From Geomicrobium sp. JCM 19039 (GTDB taxonomy: Bacteria > Bacillota > Bacilli > Bacillales > Marinococcaceae): DNA of 64,000 nucleotides. The notes under the pieces are model-generated. The model worked only from the letters and a program-made list of their open reading frames with translations, was not told the DNA's origin and searched no databases. This document shows, one piece after another, positions 56,676 through 64,000 of this stretch (within the stretch, counting starts at the first letter, position 1; each line of letters starts with the position of its first letter). The stretch covers positions 25,648-89,647 of the forward strand of contig NZ_BAXB01000016.1 of assembly GCF_000698145.1 (NCBI RefSeq), read 5' to 3'. The translations under genes were made by a program, and so were the position numbers.

Positions 56676-57200
56676 ATGTTGCCAATCGAAGGAGATACAA
56701 TAGAAATTAGAAGTTATAAACATAATGGAAGTCTCCATCGTGTTTGGGAGCAATCGACGGTCTTAAAAAGTACATCACAAGAAATTATCGGTGGCAACGA
56801 CAAAATTATTGTCCAAGAAGGTAGTGGCCATGCGTGGCGGACGAGAGAACCGGCGATTTTCTATTTTCATCATCAAAAGTGGTTCAATATCATCGCAATG
56901 ATTCGCAATAACGGAATTTATTACTATTGCAATATCGGCACACCTTGCGCTTATGATTCAGAAGCTTTGAAATATATCGATTACGATCTGGATATTAAAG
57001 TATATCCAGACAATAGCATGCAGCTCCTTGATGAGGACGAATACGAGGAACATCGAAAACTGATGAAATACCCCTTCGACATTGAACAGAAAGTTGCCGA
57101 AGGGGTAGGGGAATTAAAATCATGGATATATCAAGGTAAAGGACCATTTCAGGCTCAATTCGTTGAGCATTGGTACGAGCAATTTCTTTTGCATCGCTAA
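56676..57200 (+). CDS. ntdP: Nucleoside tri-/diphosphate phosphatase (DUF402), YgaC
   Basis: 174 residues. The start GDTIEIRSYKHNGSLHRVWE, then FYFHHQKWFNIIAMIRNNGIYYYCNIG and YIDYDLDIKVYPD with the acidic metal-binding residues are typical of the Ntdp/DUF402 family. ATGAGGAGATGTA precedes the ATG. Its end overlaps ygaE by four bases tail to tail. Confidence 0.88.
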   Translation: MLPIEGDTIEIRSYKHNGSLHRVWEQSTVLKSTSQEIIGGNDKIIVQEGSGHAWRTREPAIFYFHHQKWFNIIAMIRNNGIYYYCNIGTPCAYDSEALKYIDYDLDIKVYPDNSMQLLDEDEYEEHRKLMKYPFDIEQKVAEGVGELKSWIYQGKGPFQAQFVEHWYEQFLLHR

Positions 57201-58258
57201 TTGTCATCAGGATTATGATAACTGAAGAAGCTTTCAACGAGGCGATCTAAGTGTTCCAAACGCTGATTATATTCAACGATGTGAGACACAATCGGTAGGA
57301 GGCTTAACCATTCATCCCGACTAACTTCTTTATAATCGTAAGAGTCCATAAAAGAGTCTGTCAGTGATATGTTACCTTCATCGACTTCCTCGGCCATCGT
57401 CTCAGTCATTTGCGTGTTTACTTTCCCATCATATCTCATCAATATGCGTTCGTGGTAATTTGTCAGATGGTCTAATTGTTGCTGAATAAGTCGCTGCATC
57501 TGTTCAGGCAAATGATGATAAGCGTTCTCTCTGTCGTCCAAATACGATAGGATGCCAATTTGTTCTTTGTTTACACTAATCATTTCCCGGAATAGGACGA
57601 GCTTTCGTGCTTTATTGAACTTGTTTTTTTGGAAATAGTTTCTTTCTTCCTTGTAGAGCAAATACATCTGGTCCATTTCAACGAGTTCTTCTTTTGAAGC
57701 TTCAAGGTCTTTTCTTCTGGATTGAATGTTTGTGTCATGTCGTGTCGTTAATCGAATCCACCTCGACGTATTTTCCGCCATTGAAGACACTTTCTTGTAC
57801 AACTTCTCTTCGTATTTCGGCGGTATAAACAACAAGTTAATGAGAAATGCAGAGAAGACTCCAACCATAATGAGACCAAAGCGAGAGAGAGAATACAATA
57901 CGTATTCATCGTTAGGAGCACTGCCCATAATGATAATGATTGTGACTAACGTTACTGGAATGGTTGAGGACTCCAAATTCATCTTCATAATGATGGCAAT
58001 GGCAAGCATGACGACGACACCGATGACAAAGGGTTCGTGACCAAATGCTAAACCAAATACAATCGCAAGAATTGCACCAATTACATTTGCCTGCAGTTGT
58101 TCAAGGATGGTCTGGTACGTCTTATATATGGAAGGTTGAATTGCAAAAGCTGCCGTTAAACCGGCAAAGAATGCAGGTTCCAACCCTAGCCACTCCGCCG
58201 CATACAAGGCGAGCATGATGGCTAAACCTGTTTTAAAGATCCGGGCGCCTAATCGCAT
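57197..58258 (-). CDS. Aromatic acid exporter family protein, YgaE-like
   Basis: 353 residues: six membrane helices in the first 140 residues with KTGLAIMLALYAAEWLGLEP and SIYKTYQTILEQLQANVIGA, then a long charged helical cytoplasmic domain. This is the ArAE_1 arrangement. The substrate is unknown. It lies downstream of the GTPase gene on the same strand with a short gap. Confidence 0.82.
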   Translation of the reverse strand: MRLGARIFKTGLAIMLALYAAEWLGLEPAFFAGLTAAFAIQPSIYKTYQTILEQLQANVIGAILAIVFGLAFGHEPFVIGVVVMLAIAIIMKMNLESSTIPVTLVTIIIIMGSAPNDEYVLYSLSRFGLIMVGVFSAFLINLLFIPPKYEEKLYKKVSSMAENTSRWIRLTTRHDTNIQSRRKDLEASKEELVEMDQMYLLYKEERNYFQKNKFNKARKLVLFREMISVNKEQIGILSYLDDRENAYHHLPEQMQRLIQQQLDHLTNYHERILMRYDGKVNTQMTETMAEEVDEGNISLTDSFMDSYDYKEVSRDEWLSLLPIVSHIVEYNQRLEHLDRLVESFFSYHNPDDN

Positions 58259-58281
58259 AGGCAGCGGCGCTCCTTTCGTAA

Positions 58282-59460
58282 CTAATCCAATGGATGTTCA
58301 GCGTTTTTTTCATACATTTTCTTTGCTTCCTCTGCCGGTTGCCTTTCTATGAAGTAGAGGATGGCAGCTTTCGATAACCCCCAAGTCGCAGTGGCGGCTA
58401 AAGTTCCTGACACTGCGTGTCCGGCAACAGGAAAGACAAGTTTACTCAAGGATCTAGACAGTTGTCGAAAAGCAAAGGCAGTACCGACATTGGCTCCGAC
58501 AGCTCCAAGAAACTCAACGAGCGTTTTTCGGTTTAACTTACGACCAGATATATAGGCAATAGAAGCGACCATAGACAGTTGGATACTCGTAATGACCGGT
58601 AAGTCAGCAAGGGGTATCGGTTGTGCTCCTACGCCTAAGGAAATAGCGGAAGCGCTTTTCCCGATCGTCTCAGCGATTTTTACTTGTATAGATTTTGCTT
58701 TCGTAATGCGTGCCCACTCCATCCACGTGTTATTGGGCAGCTGTTCGAGCAAAAAATCAATAAGACGGGGAATGTTCCATCTACGGTCATACACAATCCT
58801 TCCATTTTCAAACGCTAGGTAAGCGCAAACAGGCAATACGCCAGCGATGTCGTTAAACTGATTGGCTAATAACTTCTCTAAATGGGCTGTTGCTTGTTGA
58901 ATCGCTCGCTGTTTGGACTCTCCAAATGGAGGAGTATGATCGTATATCGGATCTAATTCATCAACTTGGGTTACAATTCCCACGATCGGTGGAACGTAAT
59001 CATGCTTTTCTTTAATTTGCTGTTGTAGTGCTTTTAGTTGCACGATGTCTTCTTGAATGCGACTGTCAACTTCTTTTGCTTTAATTAAAAACAAAATTGC
59101 ATCTGGATATTTGTTTGCTAACGCTTCTTCCCACGTTCGTTCTTCGCTCATTTGAAAGCGGTCAGAAGCTCCTTCGCCAAAGCCTCTCGTATCTAAAACT
59201 TCCATTAAAGTCTCGTTCGTTTTATCTGTATACGTATGCCAAGAAGCACGTTCAGTTTCAGCAGTTACACTGCCTACATCCGCAACTTGATCTTGAAAAA
59301 TTGCATTAATGAGTGTGGATTTGCCTGCCCCTCTGCGGCCAACGATTGCAAACTTTGGAGGCCGTGTATCGACGAGTAGGTCTTCCAGCTTTTCGATCTC
59401 TGGAAGCACTTTTTGTTTAATGTTGGCAGGCAATTTTGGCACAAGTCGATCGCGCATCAT
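58282..59460 (-). CDS. Era-like GTPase with DUF697-type C-terminus
   Basis: 392 residues as read. G1 is GRRGAGKST near residue 41, G3 DTRGFG near residue 90 and the T(Q)VD motif TQVDEL near residue 167. The C-terminal 130 residues are hydrophobic with Gly/Ala-rich helices for membrane association. The true start is probably the ATG at 59510: adding one A there gives MTNEPDDQRLEFDKSL in frame, whereas 59460 has no SD. Role unknown; related GTPases act at membranes or ribosomes. Confidence 0.78.
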   Translation of the reverse strand: MMRDRLVPKLPANIKQKVLPEIEKLEDLLVDTRPPKFAIVGRRGAGKSTLINAIFQDQVADVGSVTAETERASWHTYTDKTNETLMEVLDTRGFGEGASDRFQMSEERTWEEALANKYPDAILFLIKAKEVDSRIQEDIVQLKALQQQIKEKHDYVPPIVGIVTQVDELDPIYDHTPPFGESKQRAIQQATAHLEKLLANQFNDIAGVLPVCAYLAFENGRIVYDRRWNIPRLIDFLLEQLPNNTWMEWARITKAKSIQVKIAETIGKSASAISLGVGAQPIPLADLPVITSIQLSMVASIAYISGRKLNRKTLVEFLGAVGANVGTAFAFRQLSRSLSKLVFPVAGHAVSGTLAATATWGLSKAAILYFIERQPAEEAKKMYEKNAEHPLD

Positions 59461-59520
59461 CCGAAGTGATTTGTCAAACTCAAGGCGTTGGTCATCTGGT
59501 TCATTGTCATCACACTCTTC

Positions 59521-60819
59521 TCAGTTTGTTTTTAATTCACCCATTGCTTCATGGACAACCGCAATTGTATCCTGAATGTCTTGCTCCGTATGAGCGGTTG
59601 TTAAGAACCAAGCTTCATATTTTGATGGGGCTAGATGTACCCCGCGTTTAAGTAAAGCGTGGAAAAAGGCTGAGAATTTTTCGGTATCGGTGTTGGAAGC
59701 ATCGTCGTAATTCTCGATGCTCGTTTGGGTAGTAAAGTATACAGTCAGTGCCCCGACGAGTCGATTGATAACGATATTGACGCCATGATCATTTGCCGCG
59801 TTTCGAATCCCTTCTTCTAATAGTCTACCCAAATGATCCAAATGTGAATAGGTCCCTGGTAGTTCTAATACTTCAAGGCATGCAATTCCTGCGCTTATTG
59901 ATGCGGGATTTCCAGCCATTGTCCCGGCCTGATATGCAGGTCCGTTCGGAGCAATTTGTTCCATAATATCGACGCGGCCTCCATAAGCTCCGATCGGTAA
60001 ACCGCCACCGATAATTTTGCCAAAAGCGGTTAAGTCAGGTTTTACACCTAAAAGGTCTTGAGCGGCCCCGTAATGAAAGCGAAAGGCCGTAATAACTTCA
60101 TCATAAATGACGAGTGCACCTGCATCATGCGCCAGACGATTCACTTCTTCTAGAAAACCTTCTTTTGGTTCTACAATGCCGAAATTTCCTACAATCGGCT
60201 CAACGAGAACAGCAGCAATATCATCTCCGAAAGCGTCTAGCGCTTTTTTTTAGCGATACGCTGTCATTAAAAGGGACTGTAATGACTTCTTTAGCAATAT
60301 TCTCTGTAACACCAGCCGAATCTGGTGAGCCTAACGTTGATGGGCCAGAGCCTGCTGCTACAAGAACTAGGTCAGAATGGCCGTGATAACAGCCTGCGAA
60401 TTTAATGATTTTATTTCTTCCTGTGTAGGCTCTTGAGACGCGAATCGTCGTCATTACAGCTTCCGTTCCTGAATTAACAAAGCGTACTTTCTCAAGAGAA
60501 GGGATGGCTTGTTTTAGCTTTTTTGCAAAAGTGTTCTCAAGAGCGGTCGGCGTCCCGTATAACACGCCATTTTCCGCTGCAGTTGGATCGCCTTTGTAAT
60601 ATGAGGGTGTGCGTGTCCAGTTACGAGCGGACCGTAAGCGGCAATATAATCAATGTAACGATTTCCGTCTACATCATATAGGTAAGCGCCGGCTCCTCGC
60701 TCCATCGTAATGGGTGTGCCACCACCAACCCCTTTAAATGAGCGTGATGGACTGTTTACGCCACCGACGATATGTTCATTCGCTTCTTGATAATGTTTTT
60801 TTGATGTTTCAATGTTCAT
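59521..60819 (-). pseudogene. gsaB: Glutamate-1-semialdehyde 2,1-aminomutase, two frameshifts
   Basis: Three frames join into about 430 residues: [15 protein letters not shown] and [18 protein letters not shown]; then [20 protein letters not shown] and [11 protein letters not shown]; then [15 protein letters not shown] with PLP lysine in [15 protein letters not shown] lost near 60587 and an extra A in the eight-base run near 60250 are the breaks. It makes 5-aminolevulinate for haem; B. subtilis has this as the second copy besides hemL. GGAGGTTGATCACG precedes the ATG. Confidence 0.88.
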
Positions 60820-60938
60820 CGTGATCAACCTCCACATGTGTTCTACTGTTAGTTTACCATTCAATGATTCGACAAACACGAAAAACGAGATCATAATATG
60901 AGGTAGAGGTTACTATATAGAGAATGGAGCGATTGAAC

Positions 60939-61406
60939 ATGGACTTAACAAATCAAACGGCACCAGAATTTTCACTTGAAGCACATGATGGAACACGTGT
61001 ATCTCTGAGTGATTATAAAGGCAAATACATTGTTTTGTATTTCTACCCAAAAGATATGACACCAGGATGTACAACCCAGGCGTGTGACTTTAGGGATGCA
61101 CTTCCAGCATTAAATGATACAGGGGTTGTCGTTCTTGGCGTCTCACCTGATTCAGTGGATCGGCATGTGAAATTTGTTCAAAAGCATGACCTGCCCTTTT
61201 TATTAATAGCGGACCCAGAAAAACAGGCCGCAGAAAAATACGGGGTATGGCAATTGAAAAAGAACTTTGGAAAAGAGTACATGGGCATCGTGCGCTCCAC
61301 GTTCGTCATTAGTCCTGAAGGAGAAATTCTTAAAGAATGGCGTAACGTTCGTGTCAAGAATCATGTAGCGGACGTACAAGCGTTTATAGAGTCCGTGCAA
61401 AAATGA
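60939..61406 (+). CDS. bcp: Thioredoxin-dependent thiol peroxidase (Bcp/YgaF)
   Basis: About 155 residues. The peroxidatic cysteine lies in YPKDMTPGCTTQAC and a second cysteine five residues on could resolve it. The fold continues with GVSPDSVDRHVKF and VRSTFVISPEG. It removes hydrogen and organic peroxides. AATGGAGCGATTGAAC precedes the ATG at 60939. Its stop overlaps the next start, so the two are coupled. It lies between gsaB and perR as in B. subtilis. Confidence 0.9.
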   Translation: MDLTNQTAPEFSLEAHDGTRVSLSDYKGKYIVLYFYPKDMTPGCTTQACDFRDALPALNDTGVVVLGVSPDSVDRHVKFVQKHDLPFLLIADPEKQAAEKYGVWQLKKNFGKEYMGIVRSTFVISPEGEILKEWRNVRVKNHVADVQAFIESVQK

Positions 61407-62362
61407 GGGGCCAAACAAAAGTTGTTCTCACTGGGACATTGCCGAAGGCTATGTACGATGATTTAACACACAAGTTTCCCGAAGTTTATTTTCTTATGTT
61501 TGAAAGTCAAGAAGATGCGGACAATGAATTGAAGAGTGCTGACGTTTTGTTTGCCTTAGGCAAGGGGCCGTCTGAGGACGTCATTAAAGATGCAGAAAAT
61601 CTAAAGTGGTTAATGACGATTTCAGCAGGTGTTGACCAACTTCCCCTCCGTGCACTCCAAAAGCGTGGAGTGAAGGTTACAAACGCCAAGGGAGTTCATG
61701 AAGTTCAGATGGGCGAATATGCGATGCATGCTATGTTAGATTATGCACGAAGTGCAAAGAGAACCGTACAATATCAAACAGAAGGTTTATGGCAAAAACC
61801 TGACATGATGGAACTTTACGGAAAACACGTTCTTTTTCTCGGTACGGGAGCGATTGCAAAAGCGATTGTTCATCGTGCAACCGCTTTTGGTATGACATGT
61901 AGTGGTGTGAATACGAGCGGTAAACAAGTTACTGAATTTCAAGACGTTATGAGGTTTAATAAAGCGGGTCGTCTCGTAAGCGAAGCAGATTTTGTTATTA
62001 ATTTGTTACCGCTCACGGAAAACACAACTTGTTTAATTGATCATGACTTTTTTGCTCAGATGAAATCTTCAGCAGTCTTTATTAATCTTGGTAGGGGAAA
62101 GACTGTCGTGGAGGAAGATTTGGTAAGTGCAGTTAACAATCAGTCAATTGCGCATGCATATTTGGATGTGTTTCATGAAGAACCATTACCAAAAGAGCAC
62201 CCTTTCTGGCAACATGAACGAGTGCGTATTACCCCACACTTAGCAGGCATATCTGAACATTATGTTGAAAGACTGTTGCCGATTTTTACTCACAACCTTC
62301 ATGTCTTTGAAACCGGAGAAGGATTATGGCGGAATGAAGTAAATATTAATGAAGGTTATTAA
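61403..62362 (+). CDS. D-2-hydroxyacid dehydrogenase family protein
   Basis: 319 residues with SAGVDQLPL near residue 72, the NAD-loop GTGAIAKAIVHRA near residue 148 (slightly unusual, GTGAIA), LPLTENTTCLID, the catalytic Arg in NLGRGKTV and Glu/His in HEEPLP and ITPHLAG. The substrate is unknown. It overlaps the bcp stop by four bases. Confidence 0.85.
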   Translation: MRGQTKVVLTGTLPKAMYDDLTHKFPEVYFLMFESQEDADNELKSADVLFALGKGPSEDVIKDAENLKWLMTISAGVDQLPLRALQKRGVKVTNAKGVHEVQMGEYAMHAMLDYARSAKRTVQYQTEGLWQKPDMMELYGKHVLFLGTGAIAKAIVHRATAFGMTCSGVNTSGKQVTEFQDVMRFNKAGRLVSEADFVINLLPLTENTTCLIDHDFFAQMKSSAVFINLGRGKTVVEEDLVSAVNNQSIAHAYLDVFHEEPLPKEHPFWQHERVRITPHLAGISEHYVERLLPIFTHNLHVFETGEGLWRNEVNINEGY

Positions 62363-62425
62363 TGAGCGTTTTTGATATAATAGAAGAAAGAATGATTGGA
62401 CGGACAGTAGAATGGAGGTTGTGTT

Positions 62426-62730
62426 ATGAAATTGCTCGTTTGCATCATTAATGATGTTTACAGAGACCACTTAGAAAAAGTATTGCAAAAAGCGGGTTAT
62501 CGAGTGACCGAACTTGCCAGCAGTGGTGGATTCTCCGAAAGGGCAATACAACGTTCCTGATTGGTTTTAAAGATCAAGACTTACAGGAGCTGAACAAAAC
62601 GATGCAAAAAGCATGCGAAGAGTTAGAGAAGAAAAAGAAAATAGATGTGAATAGCAAGTATCGCTACACGTCGTTTATCATGAATGCTTCTCAAAATGAA
62701 GAGTGGGCTTCCCGCTTTAATAATGCATAA
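62426..62730 (+). pseudogene. Cyclic-di-AMP receptor family protein (YaaQ-like), frameshifted
   Basis: MKLLVCIINDVYRDHLEKVL and VTELASSGGF match the N-terminal half of the DarA/YaaQ PII-like family. One T added to the TT near 62533 gives LRKGNTTFLIGFKDQDLQEL and the C-terminal YRYTSFIMNA, about 101 residues in all. These trimeric proteins bind c-di-AMP, which in Firmicutes controls potassium and osmolyte balance. GGAGGTTGTGTT precedes the ATG. It lies directly upstream of perR. Confidence 0.75.
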
Positions 62731-62740
62731 AACCCTTGTG

Positions 62741-62769
62741 TTGACAAGTTTTTTAGTGTCCGTTACACT
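62741..62769 (+). promoter_or_regulatory. SigA promoter of perR
   Basis: TTGACA (62741-62746), a 17-base spacer and TACACT (62764-62769). The perfect -35 and exact spacing make this a strong promoter. Confidence 0.8.
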
Positions 62770-62772
62770 AAA

Positions 62773-62787
62773 TTATAAGAATTACAA
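62773..62787 (+). promoter_or_regulatory. PerR operator (Per box)
   Basis: TTATAAGAATTACAA matches the Per box TTATAATNATTATAA at 12 of 14 defined positions. It starts three bases after the -10 box, over the expected transcription start, so perR is probably autorepressed. Confidence 0.78.
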
Positions 62788-62821
62788 TGTAATAACTGGT
62801 CTATGAAAGTGGGTGCAGGCG

Positions 62822-63268
62822 ATGACAAACGAACGCCTTCAGCACGCGGTTGAGTCATTAAAGAAGACAAAAGTTCGTATGACACCGCAGCGTCATGCTA
62901 TTTTAGAATTCTTATTTGAGACAATGACGCATCCTACAGCTGATGAAATCTACAAGGCGCTTGAGGGCAAGTTCCCGAACATGAGTGTAGCCACAGTATA
63001 TAATAATTTGCGAGTGTTTAAAGAAGCGGGGATCGTAAAGGAACTCACATATGGAGATTCTTCGAGCCGATTTGATTCAATTACGAACAATCATTACCAT
63101 ATTATCTGTAATGATTGTGGGAAGATTGTAGACTTCCACTATCCTGCGTTAGATGAAGTAGAAACACTTGCAGAACATGTGACGAATTTTGAAGTGAAAT
63201 CTCATCGCATGGAGATATATGGGAAATGCCCGCAATGTAGAAGTGAGCAGAATGTCGTTCATAGTTAG
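62822..63268 (+). CDS. perR: Peroxide-sensing repressor PerR
   Basis: About 148 residues of the Fur family. [34 protein letters not shown] and the DNA-recognition helix are near identical to PerR. The sensor histidines are in [13 protein letters not shown] and the structural zinc cysteines in CNDCG and CPQCR. It represses peroxide-defence genes until metal-catalysed oxidation of its histidines. The ATG at 62822 fits the family length; a GTG at 62813 is possible. Confidence 0.95.
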   Translation: MTNERLQHAVESLKKTKVRMTPQRHAILEFLFETMTHPTADEIYKALEGKFPNMSVATVYNNLRVFKEAGIVKELTYGDSSSRFDSITNNHYHIICNDCGKIVDFHYPALDEVETLAEHVTNFEVKSHRMEIYGKCPQCRSEQNVVHS

Positions 63269-63276
63269 ATGCAAAT

Positions 63277-63313
63277 AAAAAAGAAGGAGCCCGATTCGAG
63301 CTCCTTCTTTTTA
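63277..63313. terminator. Bidirectional intrinsic terminator
   Basis: AAAAAGAAGGAGC and GCTCCTTCTTTTT around nine bases, between convergent perR and ygzB. Confidence 0.9.
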
Positions 63314-63658
63314 TTTGGGTTGAAATGATTTGCGGTTATATCTTGGATCGAGCTCTTTGCCTTCAAGAGACTTGTCAACGGTGAGAGGTTCATTGCAATG
63401 CATACAGGCATCTACCCGTCCGAGTATTTTTGTATCTTTTTCACAGCTAGGGCATGTGACTTGAATGGTTTTCATCGACTGCATGCCAATCCATAAGTAA
63501 ACAAGAGCACTCGACATCACAGATAAGAAGCCGATAATCATCGCGATCGACATTAAGATTGGATTTTCTCTAAACACAAAAATCGCAATGTACATAATGA
63601 AGATCCCAATAAATATAAGCGCCATTGCAAATGTACGAATTCGGTTAATCTTCGCCAC
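63311..63658 (-). CDS. ygzB: YgzB family membrane protein
   Basis: About 115 residues: [20 protein letters not shown] and a second helix, [14 protein letters not shown], then a zinc-ribbon [20 protein letters not shown] and [14 protein letters not shown]. The GTG at 63658 follows AGGAGG at eight bases and gives the family start MAK. Function is unknown. Position after perR is as in B. subtilis. Confidence 0.88.
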   Translation of the reverse strand: MAKINRIRTFAMALIFIGIFIMYIAIFVFRENPILMSIAMIIGFLSVMSSALVYLWIGMQSMKTIQVTCPSCEKDTKILGRVDACMHCNEPLTVDKSLEGKELDPRYNRKSFQPK

Positions 63659-63771
63659 CAATAATACCTCCTGGCTTGTATTCACAATTTGTCCATTTGA
63701 TTATATCATATAAGAGTGTGGCGACGGAGTGAAAGGAATATGAACGTTTGAAAATTAATTCTAAAAAATCA

Positions 63772-63801
63772 TTGACTCATTGTAGAAGCTCATGGTAAAT
63801 T
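63772..63801 (+). promoter_or_regulatory. Tandem promoter 1 of a probable rRNA operon
   Basis: TTGACT (63772-63777), 18 bases, TAAATT (63796-63801). It is followed by GTCGCTAAAACAGCG, a segment that recurs at the window end. Confidence 0.6.
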
Positions 63802-63861
63802 ATTAAGCGTCGCTAAAACAGCGCACGCAAAAACACTCAAAACTTAACTTCTAAAAAGTAG

Positions 63862-63891
63862 TTGACGGTGTAACGGAACACATGATAAATT
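63862..63891 (+). promoter_or_regulatory. Tandem promoter 2 of a probable rRNA operon
   Basis: TTGACG (63862-63867), 18 bases, TAAATT (63886-63891). Confidence 0.55.
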
Positions 63892-63947
63892 AGATAACGC
63901 CCGCAAGAAATGGTGGAAAACAACGAAAAAAGAATTAAACAAAGTCG

Positions 63948-63976
63948 TTGACACCGGGCGGTGAAAGTGATAAGAT
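63948..63976 (+). promoter_or_regulatory. Tandem promoter 3 of a probable rRNA operon
   Basis: TTGACA (63948-63953), exactly 17 bases, TAAGAT (63971-63976), the strongest of the three. Downstream, GTCGCCAAAACAGCGACA (63983-64000) looks like the leader of the 16S rRNA transcript. In B. subtilis an rrn operon also follows perR-ygzB. The rRNA itself lies beyond the window. Confidence 0.7.
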
Positions 63977-64000
63977 AGAAAAGTCGCCAAAACAGCGACA

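Noticed and set aside
63977..64000. 16S rRNA gene start
   Set aside because: Only leader-like sequence is visible; no conserved 16S 5' sequence is reached before the window ends.

Overview
The window comes from a spore-forming, halotolerant member of the Bacillaceae. Spore genes are present: a CotF-type coat protein, a CotZ-like coat protein, gamma-type SASP, PdaA and YtvI. Two long gene runs follow Bacillus subtilis order: yfkF-like/osmC/yfkD/yfkAB/pdaA at about 40.1-44.8 kb, and yfhF-recX-yfhH-yfhP-mutY-fabL-sspE-ygaC-ygaE-gsaB-ygaF-perR-ygzB at about 50.1-63.7 kb. Salt adaptation is shown by complete ectoine synthesis (ectABC) and ectoine uptake (ehuBCDA) loci and by very acidic secreted proteins. 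The genus is inferred, not proven.

Layout. 0-6.5 kb: flavin reductase, threonine-to-glycine genes (kbl, tdh), a lytic transglycosylase, a YtkA-like lipoprotein, an S9 peptidase and a YflT-type stress protein behind a good SigB promoter. 6.6-7.6 kb: non-coding repeat island A. 7.6-16.9 kb: a YvrJ/DUF2922/DUF1659 cluster, RarD, LysE, cupin, a CotF-like coat gene, and a cstA / CC-terminal small protein / ArsA-like ATPase operon behind a catabolite-responsive element. 17.1-21.1 kb: ehuBCDA and thiM. 21.1-21.9 kb: repeat island B. 22-39 kb: spore coat, isocitrate lyase, 3D-domain wall protein, YtvI, an atypical ureohydrolase, lipoate ligase, RNase H, MsrA/MsrB, FbpB-like, release-factor-like and transporter genes. 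39.1-40.1 kb: repeat island C. 40.1-46 kb: the yfk/pdaA run. 46-47.2 kb: repeat island D. 47.2-49.5 kb: ectCBA. 50.1 kb to the end: the yfhF-to-ygzB run, ending in three tandem strong promoters that look like the start of an rRNA operon.

Two things dominate the reading. First, about twenty genes are broken by one-base indels, nearly all explained by one base lost from or gained in a short homopolymer, often several in one gene and including well-conserved genes. This looks like sequencing or assembly error more than gene decay, so most entries marked pseudogene are probably intact in the organism. Second, four roughly 0.4-1 kb intergenic islands (A-D) share mosaic non-coding sequence with conserved inverted repeats. 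I could not assign them to a known element.

The most interesting candidate system is the compact cstA / CC-terminal small protein / ArsA-like ATPase operon. The ectoine loci are also notable, because both carry a strong hairpin-plus-T-tract terminator inside the operon.
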